Source: Shinella granuli
Lineage (GTDB): Bacteria > Pseudomonadota > Alphaproteobacteria > Rhizobiales > Rhizobiaceae
NCBI RefSeq assembly: GCF_004341885.1
Contig: NZ_SLVX01000012.1
Span: forward strand, 113,716 to 177,715
Direction: 5' to 3'
DNA: 64,000 nucleotides
The number at the start of each line of letters is the position of its first letter. The stretch's first letter is position 1. Below the pieces are notes generated by a model. That model saw only the letters and a program-made list of their open reading frames with translations, searched no databases and was not told the DNA's origin. The translations under genes and the position numbers were made by a program. Shown piece by piece: positions 22,875 through 34,494 of the stretch.

Positions 22875-24251
22875 ATGAAGGTCATCATCTGCGGTGCGGG
22901 ACGCGTCGGCTACGGGATTGCGGAACGGCTCTCGCAAGAGGGCAACGATGTTTCGGTGATCGACACGCAGCCCTCGCTGATATCGGCCATCACCGAGACG
23001 CTCGATGTCAGCGGTATTGTCGGCCATGGCGCGCATCCCGAGGTGCTGGCCAAGGCCGGCGCCGACCAGGCGGACATGCTGATCGCCGTCACGCTGTTCG
23101 ACGAGATCAACATGGTCGCCTGTCAGGTGGCCCATTCGCTGTTCAACGTGCCGACGAAGATCGCCCGCATCCGCTCGCAGAGCTACCTCGCACCGGAATA
23201 TTCCGACCTCTATTCCCGCGACGACATGCCGATCGACGTCACCATCTCGCCGGAAATCGAGGTGGGCAAGATGGTGCTGCGGCGCATTTCCTTCCCGGGC
23301 GCGACCGACGTGGTGCGCTTTGCCGATGACCGCATCGTCATGGTGGCGATCGAATGCATGGAGGATTGCCCGGTCGTCGAGACGCCGCTGAAGCAGCTCA
23401 GCGAACTCTTTCCGGACCTCAACGCCACCGTCACCGGCATCTTTTCCAATGGAAAACTGTTCGTGCCGAACTCCACCGACCAGCTGCATTCGGGCGATCT
23501 TGCCTATGTGGTCTGCGACAAGGAGCATGTCCGGCGCACGCTGGCGCTGTTCGGCCATGAGGAGCAGGAGGCGGCGCGCATCGTCATCGCCGGCGGTGGC
23601 AATATCGGCTATTTCGTCGCCAAGGCGATCGAGGACTACCAGGCGAAGACGCGTCTGAAGATCATCGAGAGCGACCGCGAGCGCGCCGTGGCGATCGCCG
23701 ACAAGCTGCGCAATACCGTCGTGCTGCACGGCTCGGCGCTCGACCAGAAGATGCTGCTGCAGGCGGATATCCAGGATGCGGACCTGATCGTCGCGCTGAC
23801 CAACAACGACCAGATCAACATTCTAGGCAGCGTGATGGCCAAGCGTCTCGGCTGCAAGCAGAACCTCGTGCTGATCAACGATCCGATGTACCAGGATTTC
23901 ACCAAGACGCTCGGCATCGACGCGCATATCAATCCGCGCGCGGTGACGATATCGGGCATCCTGCAGCACGTCCGCAAGGGCCGCATCCGCTCGGTCTATG
24001 CGGTGCAGAAGGGCTCTGCCGAGGTGATCGAGGCGGAGGCGCTGGAGACCTCGCCGCTCGTCGGCCGGCCGCTGCGCGAGATCGAGCTGCCGCCCGGCAT
24101 CCGCATCGGCGCGATCTACCGCGACAAGGCGGTGATCCGGCCGGACGGCAGCACGAAGATCAAGGCGAAGGATCGCGTCGTGCTGTTCGCCGCCGCCGCG
24201 GCCGTACGCCATGTCGAGCAGCTCTTCCGCGTCAGCATCCAGTATTTCTAG
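22875..24251 (+). CDS. trkA: Trk potassium uptake regulatory protein TrkA
   Basis: Peripheral NAD-binding gating subunit of the Trk potassium channel. The 458-residue protein has two RCK modules, each beginning with a Rossmann motif (VIICGAGRVGYGIAERL at the start; IVIAGGGNIGYFVAKAI near residue 235) and ending in a TrkA_C domain. Its position after ntrX is conserved in rhizobia. The membrane subunit TrkH is not in the window. Confidence 0.94.
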   Translation: MKVIICGAGRVGYGIAERLSQEGNDVSVIDTQPSLISAITETLDVSGIVGHGAHPEVLAKAGADQADMLIAVTLFDEINMVACQVAHSLFNVPTKIARIRSQSYLAPEYSDLYSRDDMPIDVTISPEIEVGKMVLRRISFPGATDVVRFADDRIVMVAIECMEDCPVVETPLKQLSELFPDLNATVTGIFSNGKLFVPNSTDQLHSGDLAYVVCDKEHVRRTLALFGHEEQEAARIVIAGGGNIGYFVAKAIEDYQAKTRLKIIESDRERAVAIADKLRNTVVLHGSALDQKMLLQADIQDADLIVALTNNDQINILGSVMAKRLGCKQNLVLINDPMYQDFTKTLGIDAHINPRAVTISGILQHVRKGRIRSVYAVQKGSAEVIEAEALETSPLVGRPLREIELPPGIRIGAIYRDKAVIRPDGSTKIKAKDRVVLFAAAAAVRHVEQLFRVSIQYF

Positions 24252-24259
24252 GAAACCCC

Positions 24260-25123
24260 ATGCCGCGCATCGCCTATGTCAACGGCCGTTATGTCCGCCA
24301 TGCCGATGCGGCGGTGCCTATCCTGGATCGCGGTTTCGTCTTTGCCGATGCGGTCTACGAGGTCTGCCAGGTCCAGCAGGGTCATATCGTCGATCTGTCG
24401 CGTCATCTCGACCGGCTCGACCGGTCGCTTGCGGAAATCCGCATCCGCCCGCCAATGCCGCGCGCGGCGCTGACCGGCATCCTGCGGCAGGTGCTGCGCC
24501 GCAACCGCGTGACCAACGGCATGGTCTATCTTCAGGTGACGCGCGGCGTCGCCAAGCGGGATCATGTCTTTCCCTCGCCGGAGGTGCGCCCCACGCTGGT
24601 CGTCACGGCGAAAAGCCTGGACCCCGCGGTGAACGCCGCCAAGTATGCGACGGGCGTCAAGGCGGTCACGGTCGCCGACAACCGCTGGGGGCGGGTGGAC
24701 ATCAAGACCGTCGGCCTGCTGCCGAACGTCCTGGCCCGCCAGCAGGCGAAGGAGGCCGGCGCGCAGGAGGCGATTTTTGTGGATGCGGAGGGCAATGTCA
24801 CGGAGGGCGGCGCGACGAATCTCTGGATCGTCGACAGGGCGGGAACGCTCGTCACGCGGCCGGCCGACCACGGCATCCTCAACGGCATCACCCGCACGAC
24901 GCTGATGGATGTCGCCGGAACGCTCGGGCTTGCCGTCGAGGAGCGCCGGTTTTCCGTGGCGGAGATGCTGGACGCGCGGGAAGTGTTCGTGACCGGGGCG
25001 ACGACGATCTGCCTGCCGGTCGTCGCCATCGACGGGCACACGATCGCCAACGGCCATCCCGGCATGACGGCACAGAAAATCCGCGAGGCCTTTTTCGCCG
25101 TTGCGGAGAAGACCGCGATTTGA
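24260..25123 (+). CDS. dat: Class IV PLP aminotransferase, D-amino-acid transaminase type
   Basis: A 287-residue fold-type IV aminotransferase, probably forming D-Ala/D-Glu from 2-oxo acids. Visible motifs are YVNGRYVRHADAAVPILDRG, the likely PLP lysine in VDIKTVGLLPNVLARQ and EGNVTEGGATNLWIV. It starts 8 bases after trkA and so may be in the same transcript. Branched-chain aminotransferase or ADC lyase are alternatives, but the motif set favours D-amino-acid transaminase. Confidence 0.85.
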   Translation: MPRIAYVNGRYVRHADAAVPILDRGFVFADAVYEVCQVQQGHIVDLSRHLDRLDRSLAEIRIRPPMPRAALTGILRQVLRRNRVTNGMVYLQVTRGVAKRDHVFPSPEVRPTLVVTAKSLDPAVNAAKYATGVKAVTVADNRWGRVDIKTVGLLPNVLARQQAKEAGAQEAIFVDAEGNVTEGGATNLWIVDRAGTLVTRPADHGILNGITRTTLMDVAGTLGLAVEERRFSVAEMLDAREVFVTGATTICLPVVAIDGHTIANGHPGMTAQKIREAFFAVAEKTAI

Positions 25124-25220
25124 TACCAAAATCGACGGTCCGCCACGTCGTGTCGGGCATGGGGACATTTTATTTTAGTCAACCGGTCTCAAGGGCCGGC
25201 AATCAGAAAGAAGCGGCGCG

Positions 25221-25463
25221 ATGGCGGAACGTTCTCAGAACCTGCAGGATCTTTTTCTTAATACCGTTCGCAAGCAAAAGATTTCCCTGACGATCTTTCT
25301 CATCAACGGGGTCAAACTGACCGGGGTTGTCACCTCCTTCGACAATTTCTGCGTGCTGCTCCGTCGCGACGGTCATTCGCAGCTCGTGTACAAGCACGCG
25401 ATCTCGACCATCATGCCCGGCCAGCCGTTGCAGATGTTCGAGACCGAGGAAAGCGGCTCCTGA
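25221..25463 (+). CDS. hfq: RNA chaperone Hfq
   Basis: Hexameric Sm-like chaperone that pairs small RNAs with mRNAs. The 80-residue protein has the Sm1 segment ([20 protein letters not shown]), [20 protein letters not shown] and the Sm2 YKHAIST motif. The hfq-hflX order is common in proteobacteria. The 97-base gap before it contains an A/T-rich stretch (CATTTTATTTTAG) that may include its promoter. Confidence 0.97.
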   Translation: MAERSQNLQDLFLNTVRKQKISLTIFLINGVKLTGVVTSFDNFCVLLRRDGHSQLVYKHAISTIMPGQPLQMFETEESGS

Positions 25464-25540
25464 CAGGACCCAAGATCATTAAAAAATCCGATACAAGCAA
25501 GGATTCCATCGTTCCGGAGGCTGAAAAGCACCGGGACGAT

Positions 25541-26863
25541 ATGCGTGCCGTCGTCATCGTGCCGGTCCTGAAGGCCGCGCGCGGAAAACCCGATCCGACG
25601 GTGACCACGCGGTCCGACGAGGCGCGGCTGGAAGAGGCCGTCGGCCTTGCGCGCGCCATCGACCTCACCGTCGCCCATTCGGCCATCGTGCCCGTCAGCC
25701 AGCCGAAGCCCGGCACGCTGCTCGGCACCGGCAAGATCGCGGAGATCAAGGCGGCGCTCGACGAACACGATGCCGGCCTCGTCATCGTCGATCATCCGCT
25801 GACGCCGGTGCAGCAGCGCAACCTCGAAAGGGAGTGGGGCGCCAAGGTCATCGACCGCACGGGCCTCATCCTCGAAATCTTCGGCCGGCGCGCCTCCACC
25901 AAGGAAGGCACGCTGCAGGTCGAGCTCGCCCATCTCAACTACCAGAAGGGCCGGCTGGTCCGCAGCTGGACCCACCTCGAGCGCCAGCGCGGCGGCGCCG
26001 GCTTCATGGGCGGCCCGGGCGAAACGCAGATCGAGGCCGACCGCCGGCTCCTGCAGGACAAGATCGTCAAGCTGGAGCGCGAGCTGGAGCAGGTGCGCCG
26101 CACCCGCCAGTTGCACCGCTCCAAGCGCAAGAAGGTGCCGCATCCGATCGTTGCGCTCGTCGGCTATACGAACGCCGGCAAGTCGACGCTGTTCAACCGC
26201 ATCACCGGGGCAGGGGTTCTGGCCGAGGACATGCTCTTCGCCACGCTCGACCCGACGCTGCGCCGCATGAAGCTGCCGCAGGGCCGCACCGTCATCCTGT
26301 CCGACACCGTGGGCTTCATCTCGGACCTGCCGACCCACCTCGTCGCCGCCTTCCGCGCGACGCTGGAAGAGGTGCTGGAGGCGGACCTGATCCTGCATGT
26401 GCGCGACATGTCAGACCCTGACAACGGCGCGCAGTCCTCGGACGTTCTGCGCATCCTCGCCGATCTCGGCATCGACGAGAAGGACGGCGCCGAGCGCATC
26501 CTCGAGGTCTGGAACAAGATCGACCGGCTGGAGCCCGAAGCGCGCGCGGCGCTGGTGCAGAAGGCCGAGGGCCAGCCGAACGTCATCGCCGTCTCCGCCA
26601 TCTCCGGCGAGGGCGTCGACAGGCTGCTTTCCGAGATCAACCAGCGGCTTTCCGGTGTGCTGGTCGACCGCGACGTCATTCTGCCGGTCACGCTGCTGCA
26701 GCTTCTGCCCTGGGTCTACGACCATTCGATCGTCGATGGACGCGAGGACCTGGAGGACGGCACCGTGCGGCTGGACCTGCGGCTGACCGAAACGGAAGCC
26801 GCCGAACTCGACCGCCGGCTCGGCATCGGGCAGAAGGCGGTGCGGGAGGATTGGGAGCGGTAA
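25541..26863 (+). CDS. hflX: Ribosome-associated GTPase HflX
   Basis: GTPase that splits stalled ribosomes. The 440 residues hold the N-terminal HflX domain ([28 protein letters not shown]), a coiled linker, G1 GYTNAGKST at residue 208, G3 DTVGF and G4 NKID. The frame stays open upstream to the hfq end (KKSDTSKDS and onward) without a standard start codon. The GGAGG is 18 bases before ATG 25541, so a rare upstream initiator such as ATT is possible. Confidence 0.92.
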   Translation: MRAVVIVPVLKAARGKPDPTVTTRSDEARLEEAVGLARAIDLTVAHSAIVPVSQPKPGTLLGTGKIAEIKAALDEHDAGLVIVDHPLTPVQQRNLEREWGAKVIDRTGLILEIFGRRASTKEGTLQVELAHLNYQKGRLVRSWTHLERQRGGAGFMGGPGETQIEADRRLLQDKIVKLERELEQVRRTRQLHRSKRKKVPHPIVALVGYTNAGKSTLFNRITGAGVLAEDMLFATLDPTLRRMKLPQGRTVILSDTVGFISDLPTHLVAAFRATLEEVLEADLILHVRDMSDPDNGAQSSDVLRILADLGIDEKDGAERILEVWNKIDRLEPEARAALVQKAEGQPNVIAVSAISGEGVDRLLSEINQRLSGVLVDRDVILPVTLLQLLPWVYDHSIVDGREDLEDGTVRLDLRLTETEAAELDRRLGIGQKAVREDWER

Positions 26864-26883
26864 GGGGCGGCAAGTCTGCAGAA

Positions 26884-27047
26884 AAGCCCCTCATCCGCCT
26901 GCCGGCACCTTCTCCCCGCAAGCGGGACGAAGGGGATGCAGCGCCGGTTTCCCCAAACGGAAACGTCTCGGATGAAGAGAAGGCCTTTCGTCTTGCCCCT
27001 TCTCCCCGCTTGCGGGGAGAAGGTCGCGGCAGCGGGATGAGGGGCTT
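26884..27047. repeat. Composite palindromic repeat between hflX and mazG
   Basis: Outer arms AAGCCCCTCATCC (26884-26896) and GGATGAGGGGCTT (27035-27047) are perfect inverted repeats. Inside are CCTTCTCCCCGCAAGCGGG and, at 26998-27023, a perfect 12-bp stem CCTTCTCCCCGC/GCGGGGAGAAGG. It lies between convergent genes and probably serves as a two-way transcript end. The sequence type is a familiar rhizobial intergenic element. Confidence 0.7.
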
Positions 27048-27056
27048 TGAGACCCT

Positions 27057-27893
27057 TTACGTCTCCAGCTGCCGCTCGATCCGCTTTGCCGCCTGCCAAA
27101 GCGCCTCCATGCGCTCCAGCGTTGCCCCTTCGAGGCTTTCGCCATTCGCGGCAAGGCTGTCCTCGATATGCAAGAATCGGTTGCGGAATTTCGTATTCGT
27201 GCCGCGCAGGGCCATTTCCGGGTCGGCGCCGACATGGCGGCCGATATTGACCAGCGCGAAGATGAGGTCGCCGAGCTCGTCGGCGACGGCCTTTTGGTCG
27301 TCGTTGCGCAGCGCCTCGCGCAGCTCGCCGACCTCCTCCTCGATCTTGTCGAGGATCGGCGCCGGCTCGGACCAGTCGAAGCCCACCTTGGCGGCGCGTT
27401 CCTGGAGCTTCAGCGCCTCGACGAGGGCCGGGAAGGAGCGCTGCACGGAGCCGAGATGGCCGCGGAGCGGATCCTCCGGCAGGCCGCGCCTGGCGCGGCG
27501 CTCCTTGCGCTCGCGCTTTTCCGCCTGCTTGATCGCATCCCATTGCAGCTTCACCGCCTCGGGCGTTTCCGCATCCGAGCGGGCGAAGACATGCGGATGG
27601 CGGCGGATCATCTTGCGCGTGACGGCTTCGACCACGTTGCCGAAGTCGAATTCGCCGCGCTCCTGCGCCATGCGGGCATGGAAGACCACCTGGAGGAGGA
27701 GGTCGCCCAGCTCCTCGCACAGGTCGTCCATGTCGTTGCGCTCGATGGCGTCGGCGACCTCGTAGGCTTCCTCGATCGTGTAGGGCTTGATCGTCTCGAA
27801 GGTCTGGACGACGTCCCAGGGGCAGCCGGTCTCGGGCTGGCGCAGGGCGGCCATGATCTCGATCAGGCGTTCGATGTCGCGGCTCGGTTCCAT
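27057..27893 (-). CDS. mazG: Nucleoside triphosphate pyrophosphohydrolase MazG
   Basis: Hydrolyses (d)NTPs to NMP and PPi. The 278-residue protein has two MazG modules; the first shows CPWD and YEVADAIERNDMDDLCEELG, with the metal-binding Glu/Asp set, and the second EEVGELREALRNDDQ and VADELGDLIFALVNIGRHV. It follows the deaminase gene after 8 bases on the minus strand, so the two probably form an operon of nucleotide metabolism. Confidence 0.94.
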   Translation of the reverse strand: MEPSRDIERLIEIMAALRQPETGCPWDVVQTFETIKPYTIEEAYEVADAIERNDMDDLCEELGDLLLQVVFHARMAQERGEFDFGNVVEAVTRKMIRRHPHVFARSDAETPEAVKLQWDAIKQAEKRERKERRARRGLPEDPLRGHLGSVQRSFPALVEALKLQERAAKVGFDWSEPAPILDKIEEEVGELREALRNDDQKAVADELGDLIFALVNIGRHVGADPEMALRGTNTKFRNRFLHIEDSLAANGESLEGATLERMEALWQAAKRIERQLET

Positions 27894-27901
27894 CGCGGTT
27901 C

Positions 27902-28489
27902 TCAGTTGAGCGGGATGTTGTTGCCGGTCTTGCCGGACTGGTAGGCGCCCGACAGGTCGTCATAGGCGGCGCGGATCCTCGTGTCCTGCGCCCTCAATGT
28001 CGCCTTCGCGGGTTCGTCGGACGTGGCGATCAGATCGGCGATGGCGGCGGAGTGCCAGAAGGCGTTCGTCCTGGCATAGCCGCCCGGATCGAGCCGGAAG
28101 ACCTCCTTGAGGATGCGCAGATCGTGCGGGATCGCGAAACTGTCGCGCGAATCCTCGTGGCTGAACAAGTAGTAGAAGTTGTCGAAGCCGGCCCAGGTGA
28201 TGGCCGAAAGGCACATGGAGCAGGGCTCGTGCGTGGAGAGGAAGACGTAATCCCTGGTATCCGGCTTCTCGATGCGTTCGTAGAGGCGTTTCAGCGTGTG
28301 CACCTCGCCGTGCCAGAGCGGGTTTTCCGTCTCGTTGTTCGTTTCGGCGAGGACCAGCGAAAGGTCGGACTTGTTGAGGATCGCCGCGCCGAAAACCTTG
28401 TTGCCGGCGGCGACGCCGTCGCGCGTCAGCGGCAGGATATCGGCTTCGATGACGTCGAGGAGGCGCTTTGCGAGGGCGGACTGGTCCAT
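27902..28489 (-). CDS. Cytidine/deoxycytidylate deaminase-family nucleoside deaminase
   Basis: A 195-residue zinc deaminase with the HGE catalytic motif (PLWHGEVHTLKRL) and the zinc-binding STHEPCSMCLSAITW. Members deaminate guanine, cytosine or related bases; the exact substrate cannot be read from the sequence. A C-terminal extension of about 60 residues is longer than in TadA-type enzymes. Upstream gene of mazG. Confidence 0.82.
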   Translation of the reverse strand: MDQSALAKRLLDVIEADILPLTRDGVAAGNKVFGAAILNKSDLSLVLAETNNETENPLWHGEVHTLKRLYERIEKPDTRDYVFLSTHEPCSMCLSAITWAGFDNFYYLFSHEDSRDSFAIPHDLRILKEVFRLDPGGYARTNAFWHSAAIADLIATSDEPAKATLRAQDTRIRAAYDDLSGAYQSGKTGNNIPLN

Positions 28490-28686
28490 GATGGGAATCC
28501 CCTTTGGCGTGATGATGCCTCCTTAGCGGTCGCCGCGGTGGGCAGGCAAGGGCGGCCGGTGACTTATGCTCAAAATGCGGGAGGTGCGAGCAAAACAATA
28601 CGCGCCCCCGGAGCCATTGGAATTTCTGTTTCTTTTGTTCCTGGCTATTTTTCGCGATAGTGCGCACACTTCAACCGGACCACACC

Positions 28687-30126
<1,440 letters not shown>

Positions 30127-30127
30127 C

Positions 30128-30445
30128 ATGGCCGACAAGGTTCTGACAGCCAACCGCCTTTCCGACGGCATCTCCGTCTGGCTGGACGCCGCCGGCAACT
30201 GGAACGAATCCCTCCAGGCCGCCTTCGTCGCGCGCCACAAGGAAGCCGTCGACGCGTTGGAAGCCACCGGCAAGCAGGCTTTTGCCGACAACAAGGTGGT
30301 TGACGTCAACGTCGTCGACGTCGAAGAAGTGGATGGCGTGCTGCGGCCGCTGCGCATGCGCGAGCGCATCCGCGCCGCCGGCCCGACCATTGCCTATGCC
30401 GCCGGTTATGCCGGCCTGACTGCGACGGCCGTACCGGCCGCCTGA
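30128..30445 (+). CDS. DUF2849 protein
   Basis: A 105-residue small protein, starting MADKVLTANRLSDGISVWLD, of the DUF2849 family that is found between cysG and cysI in many alphaproteobacteria. No catalytic motif is seen; a role as accessory factor in sulfite reduction is inferred from context only. GGGAG lies 6 bases before the ATG. Confidence 0.85.
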   Translation: MADKVLTANRLSDGISVWLDAAGNWNESLQAAFVARHKEAVDALEATGKQAFADNKVVDVNVVDVEEVDGVLRPLRMRERIRAAGPTIAYAAGYAGLTATAVPAA

Positions 30446-30454
30446 GGAACGCTT

Positions 30455-32128
<1,674 letters not shown>

Positions 32129-32139
32129 GGAGACCGGTG

Positions 32140-32640
32140 ATGACGAAAATCTGGAACGAAACCGGTTTCGTGACCGACGATCCCTGGGTGATCGAAAGCG
32201 AAGAGACCAAGGCGGGCTCGAACGAGAAGGCGATCCTCGGCCTCGGCGACTTCCTTGCCAAGGTCTCCGAGACCGACGAGACCGGCCTCGGCGTGCTGAT
32301 CAATCCGGCGGACGACGTGCGCAAGCTCGAAGGCCATCAGGGCCGCATCGCGCTGGTCGCGGTCGCCTTCCCGGCCTTCAACGACGGGCGGGCCTTCAGC
32401 CATGCCTCGCTGCTGCGCGCGCGCCTCGGCTTCAAGGGCGAGGTGAGGGCGGTCGGCGACGTGCTGATCGACCAGATCCCGCTCATGCTGCGCTGTGGCA
32501 TCGACAGCTTTGCCGTCACCAATGCGACGGCGCTGAAGCGGCTTGCGGAAAACCGCCTGCCGGGCATCGACAACCACTACCAGCCGACCGCCCGTCCTTC
32601 CGAGGACGTCGGCTCCTATAGCTGGCGCCGCCGGGCCTGA
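32140..32640 (+). CDS. DUF934 protein of the sulfite-reduction cluster
   Basis: A 166-residue DUF934 protein (MTKIWNETGFVTDDPWVI; NPADDVRKLEGHQGRIALVAV). The family accompanies cysI in proteobacteria and is sometimes labelled oxidoreductase; no cofactor motif is apparent. A TGAGGAG site overlapping the cysI stop is 7 bases from the ATG, so it is coupled to cysI. Confidence 0.88.
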   Translation: MTKIWNETGFVTDDPWVIESEETKAGSNEKAILGLGDFLAKVSETDETGLGVLINPADDVRKLEGHQGRIALVAVAFPAFNDGRAFSHASLLRARLGFKGEVRAVGDVLIDQIPLMLRCGIDSFAVTNATALKRLAENRLPGIDNHYQPTARPSEDVGSYSWRRRA

Positions 32641-32682
32641 AGGCAGGGACCGGTCGGCGAATAGCCGCAATTTCGTGGCAGG

Positions 32683-32722
32683 TTTGCGCAAGATCAAGGC
32701 CGGGCGGCCGGCCTTGCGCAAA
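32683..32722. promoter_or_regulatory. Paired TTGCGCAA palindromes upstream of fpr
   Basis: TTTGCGCAAG (32683-32692) and CTTGCGCAAA (32713-32722) form a perfect 10-bp inverted repeat, and each arm is itself a palindrome (TTGCGCAA). The GC-rich spacer (GGCCGGGCGGCCGG) can also fold. It may be the DUF934 transcript end or an operator for fpr. Confidence 0.45.
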
Positions 32723-32852
32723 ATCGGCGCGAACGGCAAACTATTGCGCGGCCAATCAGCGCATTGGAACGGAATACCTTCCTTTGCCGCTCGACTTGTA
32801 ATATCTGCCTATCGTCAAATTTTCTCGACGCGAAGCCAGGACCGATCCCGAA

Positions 32853-33668
32853 ATGAACGCACCTGCCAAGACCGAAGATTTTGTCGCTTCCGCAATCCCC
32901 GCCGGCGTTTTCGCCGAGACGGTGACGAGCGTGCAGCACTATACGGATCGCCTGTTCCGCTTCCGCATGACGCGTCCGGAAAGCTTCCGCTTCCGCTCGG
33001 GCGAGTTCGCGATGATCGGCCTGATGGTCGGCGACAAGCCCGTCTACCGCGCCTATTCGATCGCCAGCCCCTCCTGGGACGAGGAACTGGAGTTCTTCTC
33101 GATCAAGGTGCCGGACGGTCCGCTGACCTCCCATCTCCAGCAGATCAAGCCGGGCGACACGGTGCTGATGCGCAAGAAGCCGACCGGCACGCTGGTGCTC
33201 GACGCGCTGACGCCGGGCAAGCGGCTCTACATGTTCTCGACCGGCACGGGCATCGCGCCCTTCGCCAGCCTCATCCGCGATCCGGAAACCTACGAGAAGT
33301 TCGACGAGGTCATCCTGACGCATACCTGCCGCGAGGTCGCCGAGCTGAAATACGGCTTCGACCTCGTCGAGGAGATCCGCAACCACGAGTTCCTGGCGGA
33401 AGTCGTCGGCAACAAGCTGCGCCATTATGCGACCGTGACGCGCGAGGACTATCCGTTCCAGGGCCGCATCACCGACCTCATCCGCAACGGCAAGATGTTT
33501 TCCGATCTCGGCGTGCCGCATTTCGACCCGGCGGTCGACCGCGGCATGATCTGCGGCTCATCGGCGATGCTGAAGGAAACCAAGGCGCTGCTGGAAGAGG
33601 CAGGCCTCATCGAGGGCGCGAACAACAAGCCCGGCGAATTCGTCATCGAGCGCGCCTTCGTCGATTGA
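32853..33668 (+). CDS. fpr: Ferredoxin-NADP(+) reductase
   Basis: A 271-residue bacterial-type FAD enzyme exchanging electrons between NADPH and ferredoxin/flavodoxin. The FAD motif YRAYSIASPSWDEELEF, the NADP motif STGTGIAPFASLIRD and CGSSAMLKE are present; the protein ends ERAFVD. It may supply electrons to CysI, which lacks a flavoprotein partner here, but this is inference. Confidence 0.93.
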   Translation: MNAPAKTEDFVASAIPAGVFAETVTSVQHYTDRLFRFRMTRPESFRFRSGEFAMIGLMVGDKPVYRAYSIASPSWDEELEFFSIKVPDGPLTSHLQQIKPGDTVLMRKKPTGTLVLDALTPGKRLYMFSTGTGIAPFASLIRDPETYEKFDEVILTHTCREVAELKYGFDLVEEIRNHEFLAEVVGNKLRHYATVTREDYPFQGRITDLIRNGKMFSDLGVPHFDPAVDRGMICGSSAMLKETKALLEEAGLIEGANNKPGEFVIERAFVD

Positions 33669-33692
33669 GCGAACGGTTCCTTGAGGATTGAC

Positions 33693-33716
33693 GGGCGGCC
33701 CCAGGGCCGCCCTTTT
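33693..33716 (+). terminator. Terminator between fpr and gntR-type gene
   Basis: Stem GGGCGGCCC/GGGCCGCCC with a 2-base loop followed by TTTT on the plus strand. It ends fpr and separates it from the convergent regulator. Confidence 0.8.
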
Positions 33717-33720
33717 CGTT

Positions 33721-34341
33721 TCAGCCGGTGAGGTCGTCGATGAGGGTCGCCATGGCTGCGGCGGCGGCCGGGCCGTCGGCGTTGCGGATGGCGCGGATCA
33801 CCTTCACATGCAGGTCCACCGAGCGGTCCATCTGCCGGTTGTCGGCGCGCGCGAACCAGAGGCGGCGGGCATGGGTCTGCAGCGGGGCGAGGGCGGCCGT
33901 CAGGAAGCGGTTAGGGCAGGCTGCCTCCATGATCTCGTCGAATGCCTTGTCGGCGGCCAGGAAGCCTTCCATGTCGGAATGGATCGAGCAGGCGGTCATC
34001 GCCTGCGCGCAGGCGACGAGCTGTTCGCGATGCGCCCCGCCGGCATGGCGGGCGACGAGATCGGCGGCAAGCGGTTCGAGCTGGCGGCGCGTTGCCATCA
34101 CCTCGGCATGGTCCTCGGGCCTGATCGCGGTGATCTGCAGGCCGGCGCGCGGGCGCACGGCGATCAGGCCCTGCCATTCCAGCTTCTGGATCGCCTCGCG
34201 CACCGGCGTGCGGCCATGGCCGGCAAGCGCGATGAGCTGGCGTTCCGTGACGAGCGAACCGGGCTTCAGCTTGAGCGTGACGATCAGCCCTTCGAGGGCG
34301 AGATAGGCGAGGTGGGCTTGCGAGGCCGCGCTTTCCGTCAT
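33721..34341 (-). CDS. GntR-family transcriptional regulator (FCD domain)
   Basis: A 206-residue regulator with an N-terminal winged HTH (TERQLIALAGHGRTPVREAI, about residues 32-70) and a C-terminal FCD helical ligand domain with metal-type residues (RRQLEPLAADL, HVKVIRAI). Ligand unknown. Two TGATATATCA sites lie in its upstream region (34356-34411) and are probable autoregulatory operators. No catabolic operon adjoins it. Confidence 0.88.
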   Translation of the reverse strand: MTESAASQAHLAYLALEGLIVTLKLKPGSLVTERQLIALAGHGRTPVREAIQKLEWQGLIAVRPRAGLQITAIRPEDHAEVMATRRQLEPLAADLVARHAGGAHREQLVACAQAMTACSIHSDMEGFLAADKAFDEIMEAACPNRFLTAALAPLQTHARRLWFARADNRQMDRSVDLHVKVIRAIRNADGPAAAAAMATLIDDLTG

Positions 34342-34355
34342 GTCAGGTCCCTGAT

Positions 34356-34414
34356 TGATATATCACACCGTGGCACGCCATGATGCGCTTGTCCATTATC
34401 CTGATATATCAGGA
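34356..34414. promoter_or_regulatory. Two candidate GntR operator sites
   Basis: TGATATATCA occurs at 34356-34365 and again at 34402-34411, where it extends to the 16-base perfect palindrome TCCTGATATATCAGGA (34399-34414). Both lie within 75 bases upstream of the regulator's ATG. FCD-type GntR proteins commonly bind such AT-centred palindromes. Confidence 0.6.
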
Positions 34415-34439
34415 ATGGCACGGGCGAGGAGATGACATG

Positions 34440-34467
34440 AAAAAGGCCGGAACCCGGGGTTCCGGCC
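34440..34467 (-). terminator. Terminator of the serralysin-like gene
   Basis: Stem GGCCGGAACCC/GGGTTCCGGCC (11 bp); read on the minus strand it is followed by TTTTT. It lies 27 bases after the protease stop. Confidence 0.85.
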
Positions 34468-34494
34468 TGTGCTGTCCGTGGATTCTGCTGGCAA

